This document shows positions 15,356 through 24,424 of a DNA stretch of 64,000 bases, piece by piece (the first letter of the stretch is position 1; the number at the start of each line of letters is the position of its first letter). The notes under the pieces are model-generated. The model was not told the DNA's origin. It saw only the letters and a list, made by a program, of their open reading frames with translations, and did not search any database. This DNA comes from Mesotaenium endlicherianum. Lineage: Eukaryota; Streptophyta; Zygnematophyceae; Zygnematales; Mesotaeniaceae. The translations under genes and the position numbers were made by a program. The DNA is taken from the NCBI GenBank assembly GCA_009602735.1, contig WELA01009551.1:164606-228605 (forward strand), written 5' to 3'.

Positions 15356-17911
15356 TCAGAACTGTAATCGCACACTACCAAAAACACCGAAGTCATTGGC
15401 GTTTGATTTATAGAGGAGCGGGTTGGATCCTGCAGGAATATTGCGCAGCGGAGCATACCGCCATACAAAATCGATACGCAATAGTTTGAAGATGTTTTCC
15501 AGGCCGGTACCCAGTTCTGTATAGAAGCCGCCTCTAAGCGAACGCATGCGATATTCATAATAGAAGTCATGAATATTAAGCCGCTGGTTAGCCGTAGAGA
15601 GATTACCCCATACTGTTTTAACATTCCAGAACTGCCTCATGTTGCTTTTTCGCATAAAATGCAACAGGCTCAAAAACTTTTTCTCCAGGTTGTGTTCAAG
15701 AGTAGCGCCTGCAAATTCATCACTTATGTATTCAAACCTGTTCATCAGGTTAAAAGATTGTTTGTTGTAATAATAAACCTCATTTCCGGGATGCACTTCC
15801 AGCAGCATGAAGGGGAGTGGTTCATTGGAGAACACTTTTCCGCCATACACCATGTAATTGACCTTGCCCCAGCGTGGGATGCGGGTGGTCTGGCTGATGT
15901 TTATTCCTACACGGCGGTATTGATAGTCCGAACCCAGGAAACCCGCAATACCCACAGCACCGCGCAATTCCAGAACGGGCAGGTCGCTTTTCAATTTCAA
16001 TTCCTTTCTGTGACGGGCAATGGTTTTTTCCCCGGGTGCATAACGGAGTTTTAACCCCAATTCGGCATTTGCAATACTTACCTGTTTAGGGCGACTCATT
16101 AATAATCTTTTCTCAGGCAAGGGGCTGAACGTCTCATAATTGGTAAAAGTGAAGAAAGGCTGCGCGGAAAGTTTATTACGCCATTCTTTGGTGATGGCCA
16201 GTTTGGTTTCTTCCACACCCAGGAATTTCTGTCGTATGTGCGGACGACGGATCAACTGGCTGAAAATATTATCAGTGGTGATGTCCTCGTCGTTATAGCG
16301 AGTGCGGCCATTATCCAGGTCGTGCGTGTAAGATGAAAAAAAGCTGATACCCTGATTACCTGGCAAACGGTAAGTAACGTCCATCCTGCCTTTGAAACGG
16401 TTATCCTTGAACCCATAGGCTAAATAACCATGCAGCCGGAGATATTTGCTGAACTTTGCTGTAGTACCGAGATCAAAGCGAACCCTGAAACGCTCCAGTT
16501 GATTACCGCTTACCCATTTGTACCAGGGACCGATCTCAACGGCCCCAAGTTTTTTATGGCCATCGAGCAGGAAAGTAAGTGTGTTGGTATAGTGAATAAA
16601 AGCGGGGATGGTTTTGATGGTGTCCATCATCTTATAGATATTCTGTTCATTGGAACTGAGGTCTTCATGCCTTTGCTCATTCCAGAAATCAGTATCCTTA
16701 TCCTGCGCATTCTCAGCCACCACTACTTCTTCCTTCTGTGCATTGGCGTTCAGTTTGGCAAGAATACTCGTATCATTTACCCGGATATTACGGTACATGT
16801 TTGTTTTACGTGCGATAAACGATAATTTCTCTTTGCCCAGGGGAGAGAAATCAACCACGAGTTTGTCTTTCGAGAACATCCAGTTGCTGTCGGACTGCAA
16901 ACTGAACTCCTGTACAATACTCAGTCTGTTTACAAAGTTGATATTGGCAGTAGTGGAAATGTTCAGGTTGATGCGATAGATACCCCAGTTGCTGCCGTGT
17001 ATCCAGCAATCGCCGCTGAACGTATTTTCACCATCGCGTTTCGGGGTAAAGAAGAGGTGAAAATAACGCTGGCCGCCGATGTACTGGGTATCGGCGCCAC
17101 GGTAGTTGTAATACCTGTCGCCCAAAGTGCTGAGCGGACTAATGAACTCTTTACCCAGTGCATGTGTTTGATCGGAATAAACATTGATCTTCTGGTTCAT
17201 GCCGCCTACGAACTGCAGCATACTTTCGTTTTTCATCCCATCTGTCTTGGCAGCCTTGATCTCTTCCCGGATCTTCTGCGGATCGGTACTGTAATAGTAG
17301 TCGGATAAAGCTTCTGTCAGGTAAATCGGCAAGAATGGCTTTGTTTCCGTGGTACTGTCGATATTATCCAGTATAAAGGCGAAAGGTTTGAGTAGTTTTT
17401 TGTCGGCGAAATAACGGCGATCTACATTATTAAGGTCGATCTCCATTTTATTATAGAGTTCATAAGCATAGCTCTGGTACTGGTAAGGGTTGTTCTTTGC
17501 TTTATGGGCAACGATGTTTTTCCACCAGCGAAGTCCTTTGTTGAACTTGGACTTGACTTCCACCGAGCTGCCGGTTTTCAGTTGGTACAAGGACAATATC
17601 AACAACGAACTGTCTTTGCTGTGGTCATTGATGATCTTGTGAAGCTCATCGAACCCCACATAACTAACGGCAAGGGTATCCGGATGAAAGGGACTGTGTT
17701 TGATGGTGAAATTGCCGGCGCTATCGCTAACAACCCCGAAACCGGCTTTTTTCCAGAATATACTGGCAAATGGAACAGTTTCTTTGGTGAAATTGCTCAT
17801 TATCCGCCCCCTGAGCGTGGGTGTATGCAAGTCCTGAGACCACAAAATGGTACAGGTTAACATAGTACAAAAGCAAGCCATTGCCTTGTAGAAAAAGCCA
17901 ATTTTCGTCAC
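15356..17911 (-). CDS. DUF5686 outer-membrane protein with carboxypeptidase-regulatory-like domain
   Basis: 851 residues with a GTG start at 17911 (an ATG 10 codons later also gives a signal peptide). After the signal sequence (cleavage near LWSQ-DL) comes a CarboxypepD_reg-like beta-sandwich (about 30-110), then the long DUF5686 region predicted as a beta-barrel, ending in the aromatic VFGSVRLQF typical of outer-membrane barrel termini. Family members are Bacteroidota outer-membrane proteins of unknown substrate. No TonB plug is evident. It is transcribed divergently from dnaK. Confidence 0.88.
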   Translation of the reverse strand: MTKIGFFYKAMACFCTMLTCTILWSQDLHTPTLRGRIMSNFTKETVPFASIFWKKAGFGVVSDSAGNFTIKHSPFHPDTLAVSYVGFDELHKIINDHSKDSSLLILSLYQLKTGSSVEVKSKFNKGLRWWKNIVAHKAKNNPYQYQSYAYELYNKMEIDLNNVDRRYFADKKLLKPFAFILDNIDSTTETKPFLPIYLTEALSDYYYSTDPQKIREEIKAAKTDGMKNESMLQFVGGMNQKINVYSDQTHALGKEFISPLSTLGDRYYNYRGADTQYIGGQRYFHLFFTPKRDGENTFSGDCWIHGSNWGIYRINLNISTTANINFVNRLSIVQEFSLQSDSNWMFSKDKLVVDFSPLGKEKLSFIARKTNMYRNIRVNDTSILAKLNANAQKEEVVVAENAQDKDTDFWNEQRHEDLSSNEQNIYKMMDTIKTIPAFIHYTNTLTFLLDGHKKLGAVEIGPWYKWVSGNQLERFRVRFDLGTTAKFSKYLRLHGYLAYGFKDNRFKGRMDVTYRLPGNQGISFFSSYTHDLDNGRTRYNDEDITTDNIFSQLIRRPHIRQKFLGVEETKLAITKEWRNKLSAQPFFTFTNYETFSPLPEKRLLMSRPKQVSIANAELGLKLRYAPGEKTIARHRKELKLKSDLPVLELRGAVGIAGFLGSDYQYRRVGINISQTTRIPRWGKVNYMVYGGKVFSNEPLPFMLLEVHPGNEVYYYNKQSFNLMNRFEYISDEFAGATLEHNLEKKFLSLLHFMRKSNMRQFWNVKTVWGNLSTANQRLNIHDFYYEYRMRSLRGGFYTELGTGLENIFKLLRIDFVWRYAPLRNIPAGSNPLLYKSNANDFGVFGSVRLQF

Positions 17912-18123
17912 GTCAGGGGTGTATACAGGGGTTATCTAATCTCGGTCAACCGGGATATAGGATCTACTAACAATTAAGAACAAATTAAAATTAAGGTTTT
18001 TTTTCCTGAAAAAACCACATGTGACAAAACCCTGCATATCTGGCTGACAATTTTGCATTTTAAGCTTGATGGCATGGTCATTGACCAGAATAAAGCGATT
18101 ATTAATCCGAAATTCATAAAGAC

Positions 18124-20034
18124 ATGGGTAAAATAATAGGAATTGACCTTGGAACAACTAATAGTTGTGTGGCCGTTATGGAAGGTAACGAGCCCGTAGT
18201 GATAGCCAATGACGAAGGGCGTAGGACTACCCCTTCCGTAGTGGCATTTTTGAAGAATGGCGAGCGTAAAGTAGGAGATCCTGCCAAGCGCCAGGCTATT
18301 ACCAACCCCCAGCATACCATCACCAGTGTGAAGCGTTTCATGGGGCGCCGGCACGACGAAGTGACCGAAGAAATCAGTCACTGGAGCTATAAAGTGGCAA
18401 AAGGTGACAATAATACCGTTCGGGTAGCTATCGAAGACCGTTTGTATACTCCCCAGGAGATATCTGCCATGATCCTTCAGAAAATGAAGAAAACGGCAGA
18501 AGACTATCTCGGACAGGAAGTGACCGAAGCGGTGATCACTGTTCCGGCTTATTTTAACGACGCACAGCGTCAGGCTACCAAAGAAGCAGGTGAGATCGCC
18601 GGTCTGAATGTACGTCGTATTGTGAATGAACCTACAGCGGCTGCGCTGGCTTATGGCCTCGATAAAAAACATGCCGATCAGAAAATTGCCGTGTTCGACC
18701 TGGGTGGTGGTACTTTCGATATCTCCATCCTGGAACTGGGTGATGGCGTTTTTGAAGTGAAATCAACCAATGGTGATACGCACCTGGGTGGTGACGACTT
18801 CGACAAAGTGATCATGGACTGGCTGGCTGATGAGTTCAAAAGCCAGGAAGCCATCGACCTGCGCAAAGACCCGATGGCCCTGCAGCGTTTGAAAGAAGCT
18901 GCTGAAAAAGCGAAGATCGAGTTGAGCTCTTCTGCAGAAACAGAGATCAACCTGCCTTATATCACTGCGGTGGACGGCGTTCCCAAACACCTGGTGCTGA
19001 AGCTTAGCCGCGCCAAATTCGAGCAACTGGCAGACAACCTGTTTGCCCGCTGCCTGAAACCTTGTGAAGCGGCATTAAAAGATGCAGGCTATAGCACTTC
19101 ACAGATCGATGAAGTGATCCTGGTGGGTGGTTCTACCCGTATCCCTAAAGTGCAGGAGATCGTAGAAAAATTCTTTGGTAAGAAACCCAATAAAGGCGTA
19201 AACCCCGATGAAGTAGTAGCCGTAGGTGCTGCCATCCAGGGTGCGGTATTAACAGGTGAAGTGAAAGATGTATTGCTGCTCGACGTTACGCCGCTTGCTT
19301 TGGGTATCGAAACCATGGGTGGTGTAATGACAGTGATGATTCCTTCTAATACGACCATCCCTACCAAGAAAACAGAAATATTCTCTACAGCCAGCGATAA
19401 CCAACCGGGTGTACAGATCCATGTATTGCAGGGAGAGCGCCCGATGGCCAACCTGAACAAGAGCCTGGGTATATTCAACCTCGATGGTATTCCACCGGCT
19501 CCAAGAGGCGTGCCCCAGATCGAAGTGACTTTCGATATCGATGCCAACGGTTTGCTGCATGTGAGTGCAAAAGACAAAGGCACTGGCAAAGAACAGAAGA
19601 TACGCATCGAAGCGGGTAGTGGTTTGAGCAAAGAAGAAATTGAAAAAATGAAGGCCGAAGCAAAAGCCAATGAAGCATCTGATAAAGAAGCCCGCGATAA
19701 AGTGGAAAAACTGAACCAGGCCGACAGCCTGATCTTCCAAACTGAGAAGCAATTCAAAGAGTTTGGAGATAAGATTCCGGCCGATAAAAAAGCGCCAATT
19801 GAAGCAGCACTTGCCAAGCTGAAAGAAGCGCATAAGAGCCAGGATGTAGCTGCTGTAGATGCTGCTATGACAGAGATGAATAATGCATGGACTGCCGCCA
19901 GTGAAGAAATTTACAAGGCGCAGCAGGCTGCAGGCGGACAGGCAGAAGGAGGTGCACAAGCCAATGCCGGTTCAAACGCACAAGCAGGCGGAAGCGATAC
20001 TGTGGAAGATGCACAGTTTGAAGAAGTGAAATAA
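18124..20034 (+). CDS. dnaK: Molecular chaperone DnaK (Hsp70)
   Basis: ATP-driven chaperone working with DnaJ and GrpE, neither of which is in this window. 636 residues: [64 protein letters not shown] and [11 protein letters not shown] in the ATPase domain (about 1-385), substrate domain with [14 protein letters not shown], a helical lid, a Gly/Ala/Gln-rich tail and terminal QFEEVK. The 212-bp upstream region has a 13-bp palindrome TGGTCATTGACCA at 18075-18087 but no CIRCE element. A 48-bp perfect palindrome terminates it. Confidence 0.98.
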   Translation: MGKIIGIDLGTTNSCVAVMEGNEPVVIANDEGRRTTPSVVAFLKNGERKVGDPAKRQAITNPQHTITSVKRFMGRRHDEVTEEISHWSYKVAKGDNNTVRVAIEDRLYTPQEISAMILQKMKKTAEDYLGQEVTEAVITVPAYFNDAQRQATKEAGEIAGLNVRRIVNEPTAAALAYGLDKKHADQKIAVFDLGGGTFDISILELGDGVFEVKSTNGDTHLGGDDFDKVIMDWLADEFKSQEAIDLRKDPMALQRLKEAAEKAKIELSSSAETEINLPYITAVDGVPKHLVLKLSRAKFEQLADNLFARCLKPCEAALKDAGYSTSQIDEVILVGGSTRIPKVQEIVEKFFGKKPNKGVNPDEVVAVGAAIQGAVLTGEVKDVLLLDVTPLALGIETMGGVMTVMIPSNTTIPTKKTEIFSTASDNQPGVQIHVLQGERPMANLNKSLGIFNLDGIPPAPRGVPQIEVTFDIDANGLLHVSAKDKGTGKEQKIRIEAGSGLSKEEIEKMKAEAKANEASDKEARDKVEKLNQADSLIFQTEKQFKEFGDKIPADKKAPIEAALAKLKEAHKSQDVAAVDAAMTEMNNAWTAASEEIYKAQQAAGGQAEGGAQANAGSNAQAGGSDTVEDAQFEEVK

Positions 20035-20053
20035 TGTCTCTTTGAAATGATAA

Positions 20054-20101
20054 CAATAAAAACTTTGCCCTGGGCTTAAGCCCAGGGCAAAGTTTTTATT
20101 G
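20054..20101. terminator. Perfect 24-bp-arm palindromic terminator between dnaK and apbE
   Basis: A perfect inverted repeat centred on CTTAAG at 20075-20080, arms 24 bp each without mismatch, with the core AACTTTGCCCTGGGC and A-rich/T-rich outer ends. It acts in both directions for convergent dnaK and apbE; the apbE stop codon (20096-20098) lies inside the right arm. Confidence 0.92.
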
Positions 20102-21097
20102 CAATAATGTATAGAAAGAATGGGTGGCAGTATCGTGCACAACGCCATCGGGAGTGGTATAAATAAAATAAGCGCCCAGATCTTTTTTACGTTCCACAAA
20201 TTCCATGGCCTTTTTCAGCCCCATGCCCATCAGCGCATTATCATAACCATCGGCAGTAATGCCATCCTTAGCCCATACGGTAACACTGATCAGGTCTGTT
20301 TGAAAAGAATAACCCGTATGCGGATCAATGAGGTGATTGATTTTTTTGGCGCCACTTTCATAGAATTTACGGTAATTACCAGAGGTAGTGAGTGCCCCAT
20401 GATCTAAATGAACGATCCTTTGGTAGGGAGCCGGTTCATACGGATCGTTGCCCGGCGCTTCAATGCCCACCGACATTTTTTCGCTACCTGGCTGCCTGCG
20501 GCCACTGACTACCAGTTCTCCGCCAATTTCTGCCAGGAAGTTTTGAATGCCTTTCGATCTCAGGTAATTGGCCAGCACATCTGCAGTATAACCCTGGGCT
20601 ATTCCGTTGAGGTCGATCTTCACACAGGGCAGGCTCTTGTGCAGGTAATTATTTTTGAGTGATAGCTTGCCGGTGCCTACACATTTCAACAATGCGCTGA
20701 TGCGTGCAGTGTCGGGCAGGCTGTCCGGATGCTTCACACCAAATCCCCAGGCTTCCACAAGCGGCTGCACGGTAACGTCGAATAGCCCGCCTGTTTCCTT
20801 ATAGATCTCAAAAGATTTCGCAACAACTGTTTTCAGGTAATGATCGGTGGCAATACCTTCCGTCGAGCGATTGAACCGGTTGATAAGTGAATAAGGTTTG
20901 TAAAGTGAAAGCGAACTATCGATACCATTGAGGATACTGTCGATAGCAACTTGACGAATGATAGCATGGGTATGATAGTAAGTGATATGATAGGTAGTAC
21001 CCTGTGCATATCCTTCCAAATGAAATGCTTTTAATGCAGGCTTTTGAATAAAAGAGACCTGCATTAAAAGCATTAAAAAAAGCAACAGACGATACAT
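20096..21097 (-). CDS. apbE: FAD:protein FMN transferase (ApbE)
   Basis: Attaches FMN from FAD to a Ser/Thr of extracytoplasmic flavoproteins. From the ATG at 21097 (MYRLLLFLMLLMQ) the 333 residues start with a signal peptide. Family blocks follow: EGYAQGTTYHITYY, SLYKPYSLINRFN, DVTVQPLVEAWGFG, VKIDLNGIAQGYTADVLANYL, NFLAEIGGELVVSGRR, HLIDPHTGYS and DGITADGYDNALMGMG with the metal-binding Asp. No lipobox is seen. It starts one base after the stop of the Gfo/Idh gene, so it is the last gene of the SusC-led operon. No flavinylation target (a DGxSGAT-type site) is visible nearby. Confidence 0.93.
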   Translation of the reverse strand: MYRLLLFLMLLMQVSFIQKPALKAFHLEGYAQGTTYHITYYHTHAIIRQVAIDSILNGIDSSLSLYKPYSLINRFNRSTEGIATDHYLKTVVAKSFEIYKETGGLFDVTVQPLVEAWGFGVKHPDSLPDTARISALLKCVGTGKLSLKNNYLHKSLPCVKIDLNGIAQGYTADVLANYLRSKGIQNFLAEIGGELVVSGRRQPGSEKMSVGIEAPGNDPYEPAPYQRIVHLDHGALTTSGNYRKFYESGAKKINHLIDPHTGYSFQTDLISVTVWAKDGITADGYDNALMGMGLKKAMEFVERKKDLGAYFIYTTPDGVVHDTATHSFYTLLQ

Positions 21098-21098
21098 C

Positions 21099-22310
21099 TT
21101 AGAAATTATATTCCGGTTTCCATTGCTGTACGGTGTTGGTGTAGATGGCTTCATTGGCCAGGTGCACACATACCGCCGTTCTGGCGCCGGTCATTACATT
21201 GGAAGCGGGACTTTGCTTTTGCACGATGGACTTGTGAAAATCAACCATCGCATAATACGTACCATCTTTGGTTGGTTCGGTAAGAATGGGCATACCGCCG
21301 TCTTTGTTCCAGGTGATCTTGGTAGCACCTGTTACACCGTCTACAGTTTGTAATTCTTTGCGTGTCTGCGCTTCAGGATAAAATACGCCTTCATTGACCA
21401 GCAATGATACGGTGCCTTTGTTTCCTTTCAGTTTGAAAATATAACCTTCCCTCGCATTGGCACAGGTAGCGCCGAAATTACCGATCATGCCTTCTTTGCC
21501 ATAGCGCAGTACAGCCTGTACATTATCGTAGGTTTCCCTTCCGTCTTTGTAAAAATCAATACCACCGGTGCCCACAATAGTAGTAGGGTGGGTATTGAAT
21601 GCCCAGTTGACGAAATCGATCTGGTGTGATAATAATTCAGCCGGCAATCCGCCTGAAAACTCTTTATACATGCGCCAGTTGATCTTTCTTTCGAGTGAAG
21701 GATCGGGTACGGGCCTGCGCCAGTCCCAGTTACGGTCCCAGCGGCAATCGATCTGCGTTACCTTACCCAGGTAACCCTTCTCGATCATTTCCTTCACTTT
21801 ATAATACAATGGGGTGTAGCGGTATTGGTGGCCTATCTGTAATACCTGTTTGGGATAATTACCTGCAATGTTGATCAGGCTGGCTGCCTGGGGAATATTG
21901 TAGGTCATTGTTTTTTCCAGGTATACTTGTTTGCCTGCTTCCAATGCATCTTTGGCAAGGTTGAAATGCAGGTTCAAAGGCACCGCAATGACCACAGCTT
22001 CAACGTTTTTATCATCGAGCAACTGGTGATGATCTTTGTACTGCTTCACTGATTGTACAGATCCGGCGGGCAATACCTTTTCGGTTTCTTTCAATCTGAA
22101 ATCCAGCACATCACAAATGGCGACGATATTGAATTTCGTGGGCAGTTCTTTCAGGATCTGCATGATGCCTTTACCGCGGTCTCCACAACCGATCACACCA
22201 AGGTTGATGCGGTGATCGGCATCCAGGGCAAAGGCTTTCATCATACTGTTGTGTAACAAAAGACCACCGGTAAGTACAGTGGTCTTTTTAATAAAACTTC
22301 TTCGGCTCAT
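21099..22310 (-). CDS. Gfo/Idh/MocA family oxidoreductase with Tat signal (1)
   Basis: 403-residue NAD(P)-dependent sugar oxidoreductase-like protein. A twin-arginine signal (MSRRSFIKKTTVLTGGLLL) indicates folded export, so the cofactor is probably carried out bound. Rossmann domain: LGVIGCGDRGKGIM near residue 37 and AVVIAVPLNLHFNLAKDALE; EKTMTYN replaces the usual EKP. The C-terminal domain has CRWDRNWDWRRPVPDP and a GLPAELLSHQIDFVNW segment typical of the secreted Bacteroidota subgroup. It lies 12 bp after a second Gfo/Idh gene and 1 bp before apbE. Probable role: oxidation of a glycoside to its 3-keto form. Confidence 0.9.
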   Translation of the reverse strand: MSRRSFIKKTTVLTGGLLLHNSMMKAFALDADHRINLGVIGCGDRGKGIMQILKELPTKFNIVAICDVLDFRLKETEKVLPAGSVQSVKQYKDHHQLLDDKNVEAVVIAVPLNLHFNLAKDALEAGKQVYLEKTMTYNIPQAASLINIAGNYPKQVLQIGHQYRYTPLYYKVKEMIEKGYLGKVTQIDCRWDRNWDWRRPVPDPSLERKINWRMYKEFSGGLPAELLSHQIDFVNWAFNTHPTTIVGTGGIDFYKDGRETYDNVQAVLRYGKEGMIGNFGATCANAREGYIFKLKGNKGTVSLLVNEGVFYPEAQTRKELQTVDGVTGATKITWNKDGGMPILTEPTKDGTYYAMVDFHKSIVQKQSPASNVMTGARTAVCVHLANEAIYTNTVQQWKPEYNF

Positions 22311-22322
22311 AACAATGACAAA

Positions 22323-23663
22323 TCAAATTTTGGGTTCCCATCCTTTTTCATACTCTCTTCTCCAGAGTTTGGATGCTTTTGGATTGTCTAAGATATGGCC
22401 ATTGTGTTGGTCGATATTCAAAGTATATCCCACCCGTTGAGCAATATTACCCAATTGTACCCATAAAGTACTCTTATAACCCGTTTCCACATCGGCATTG
22501 GGCAATTTATTATCACGGATAGCATCAACAAAGTTTGCAAAATGCACCACGTCGAGGCCTTCACTCGGACTCAGCGTATTACGTCCGTCGATCTCGATGT
22601 TGGATTTTACTTCTTTCACCACTTTATTCTTTTTATCATATATGATGTAGCTGTTGCCTCCGGTAGTCATGCTGCCACCTTCACCATAGAAGATCACGCC
22701 GCGGTCTTCGCCTTCTACCAGGCGGCTGTTGCAACTGCGTCCTTCCCATATTACAGATGTTTCGCCTGGGCAATCGAAAGTAATGATCTGTGTATCGGGT
22801 GTTTCCCAGTCGTCTTTGAAATAATACCTGCCGCCTACAGAGTTCACGCGCAGGGGATAGTCTACGCCGAGTCCCCACCTGATCACATCAATTTCATGCG
22901 TACCGTTGTTCAGCGCTTCACCGGTACCCCAATGCCAGAACCAGTGCCAGTTGTAATGGATCAGGTTATCACGGAAAGGTCTGCGCGGAGCGGGGCCTTG
23001 CCATAATTCATAATCCAGTCCGGCTGGTACAGGTGCTGTTTTTCCAATACCAATGCTGCCGCGGCTATTGGTGTACCAGGCTTTGGCCATGTGTACTTTG
23101 CCAATCACGCCACCGTGTAATGCTGTGATACCTTCGGTAAGCACAGGCCATGAGCGACGCTGGCTGCCCATCTGTACTACGCGTTTGTATTTTCTTGCTG
23201 CCTGTACGGCCAACTCGCCTTCATGAGGGTTATGGCTGAGGGGTTTTTCTACATATACGTGTTTACCCGCCTGGCAGCCGAGAATAGTGGCCGGTGCGTG
23301 CCAGTGGTCGGGCATGGCAATGGAGAGGGCGTCGATGTCCTTATTGCTCAACAGCGTGCGGAGATCTTTGGTAGAAGCTGGGCGCTTGCCTATTTTCTTT
23401 TCGGCAAAATCCAATCCTTTCGTCAGGGCCTTATCGTCTACATCGCACAAAAAGGCAACTTCTGTATTCTTCACCTTGCTGAAGGCGCCGATATGCGCGA
23501 GGCCACGGCCATTGGTGCCTATAACAGCTACCCGTAACCGCTCATTAGAGCCAACAATGTTGGCATAACTCTTAGAGGTAAATCCGAGCCCCAGGCCGCC
23601 AATGGCAATGCCTGCAGAGCCCATACCCATATCCCTGATAAATGTTCTTCTCGATTTTTTCAT
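22323..23663 (-). CDS. Gfo/Idh/MocA family oxidoreductase with Tat signal (2)
   Basis: 446-residue exported oxidoreductase with signal KSRRTFIRDMGMGSAGIA (twin arginine). Nucleotide fold: RVAVIGTNGRGLAHIGAF near residue 43; ALSIAMPDHWHAPATI, then HVYVEKPLSHNPHEG with the canonical EKP. Downstream ALNNGTHEIDVIRWGLGVDYP places a His/Asp pair in the active-site region. It is related to, but clearly different from, the 403-residue neighbour, so the pair may act on different sugars or in sequence. It lies 21 bp downstream of the DUF1080 gene in the same operon. Confidence 0.92.
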   Translation of the reverse strand: MKKSRRTFIRDMGMGSAGIAIGGLGLGFTSKSYANIVGSNERLRVAVIGTNGRGLAHIGAFSKVKNTEVAFLCDVDDKALTKGLDFAEKKIGKRPASTKDLRTLLSNKDIDALSIAMPDHWHAPATILGCQAGKHVYVEKPLSHNPHEGELAVQAARKYKRVVQMGSQRRSWPVLTEGITALHGGVIGKVHMAKAWYTNSRGSIGIGKTAPVPAGLDYELWQGPAPRRPFRDNLIHYNWHWFWHWGTGEALNNGTHEIDVIRWGLGVDYPLRVNSVGGRYYFKDDWETPDTQIITFDCPGETSVIWEGRSCNSRLVEGEDRGVIFYGEGGSMTTGGNSYIIYDKKNKVVKEVKSNIEIDGRNTLSPSEGLDVVHFANFVDAIRDNKLPNADVETGYKSTLWVQLGNIAQRVGYTLNIDQHNGHILDNPKASKLWRREYEKGWEPKI

Positions 23664-23684
23664 GAATGGCGTTGTTTAAAATAG

Positions 23685-24398
23685 TTATAATTTTCTGATT
23701 TTGATATTCCTGAATGATACCATATCTCCGTGATCCTGTAAGAGGATGGGAGATTGGGTAGGTTCACTGAAACCTTTGATGTTTTTATACTTGCTGCCGG
23801 CCACCAGTTTTTTGAAAGCCTCACTGCCGCGCTCGTATTCCACCGTCTTCTTTCCATTGAGCCAGTGCTCCACATGATTGCCTTTTACAATAATGCGGGC
23901 CCGGTTCCATTCTCCCACCGGCATGTCTTGCTTATTTGCGTCGGGTGCGATCAGGTCGTACAAACCTCCCTGTTTGCGATTGCCATTGATGCCCAGTTTG
24001 GCATCGGGGTGGCGTTCATCATCCAGGATCTGGAATTCACATCCCAAAGAACTTTTCGGTAATAAAAAGTACTTGATACCGCTGTTGGAACCAGGCGCTA
24101 TTTTAAATTCCAGGGTCAATTCAAAGTTAGTAAACAATTCTTCTGTTACGATATCGCCGCCTCTTCCTTTTCCGGCAGTAGTATCTGTACTCAATACCCC
24201 ATCATTCATTACCCATCCTTTTTGTGGAAAAGGTTGTCCATTGGATTTTTGCCATCCTTTGGAACTGGTGCCATCAAACAATAATTGCCAACCCTGGCGT
24301 TGTTCTTTTTTCGTTAACCGGGGAACCTGTGCAAACACAGTTGTAGTAACGAAACAGGAAATGAATACCAGGCAATAAAACTTTGTTTTGTTTGTCAT
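23685..24398 (-). CDS. DUF1080 protein (3-keto-disaccharide hydrolase type)
   Basis: 237 residues from the ATG at 24398 with a Sec signal peptide ending near VFAQ. The single DUF1080 concanavalin-like domain contains GWQLLFDGTSSKGWQ, FTNFELTLEFKIAPGSNSGIKYFL, GCEFQILDDERHPDA, WNRARIIVKGNHVEHWLNG and QDHGDMVSFRNIKIRKL, all conserved in the family. Members have been shown to cleave 3-keto-glycosides. Position between SusD and two Gfo/Idh oxidoreductases fits that role: the oxidoreductases make the keto sugar and this enzyme splits it in the periplasm. An open extension upstream of the start overlaps the susD end and is not signal-like. Confidence 0.92.
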   Translation of the reverse strand: MTNKTKFYCLVFISCFVTTTVFAQVPRLTKKEQRQGWQLLFDGTSSKGWQKSNGQPFPQKGWVMNDGVLSTDTTAGKGRGGDIVTEELFTNFELTLEFKIAPGSNSGIKYFLLPKSSLGCEFQILDDERHPDAKLGINGNRKQGGLYDLIAPDANKQDMPVGEWNRARIIVKGNHVEHWLNGKKTVEYERGSEAFKKLVAGSKYKNIKGFSEPTQSPILLQDHGDMVSFRNIKIRKL

Positions 24399-24424
24399 AA
24401 AAATAAAATATGAATGGTGTTGCA

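Noticed and set aside
15339-15359. CTGATA/TATCAG hairpin joining the gtrA and DUF5686 stops as a terminator
   Set aside because: Only 6 bp of AT-rich stem without a clear T-run; too weak to list as a feature on its own.
18060-18123. CIRCE/HrcA site before dnaK
   Set aside because: The TTAGCACTC-N9-GAGTGCTAA pattern is absent; only an unrelated 13-bp dyad is present.
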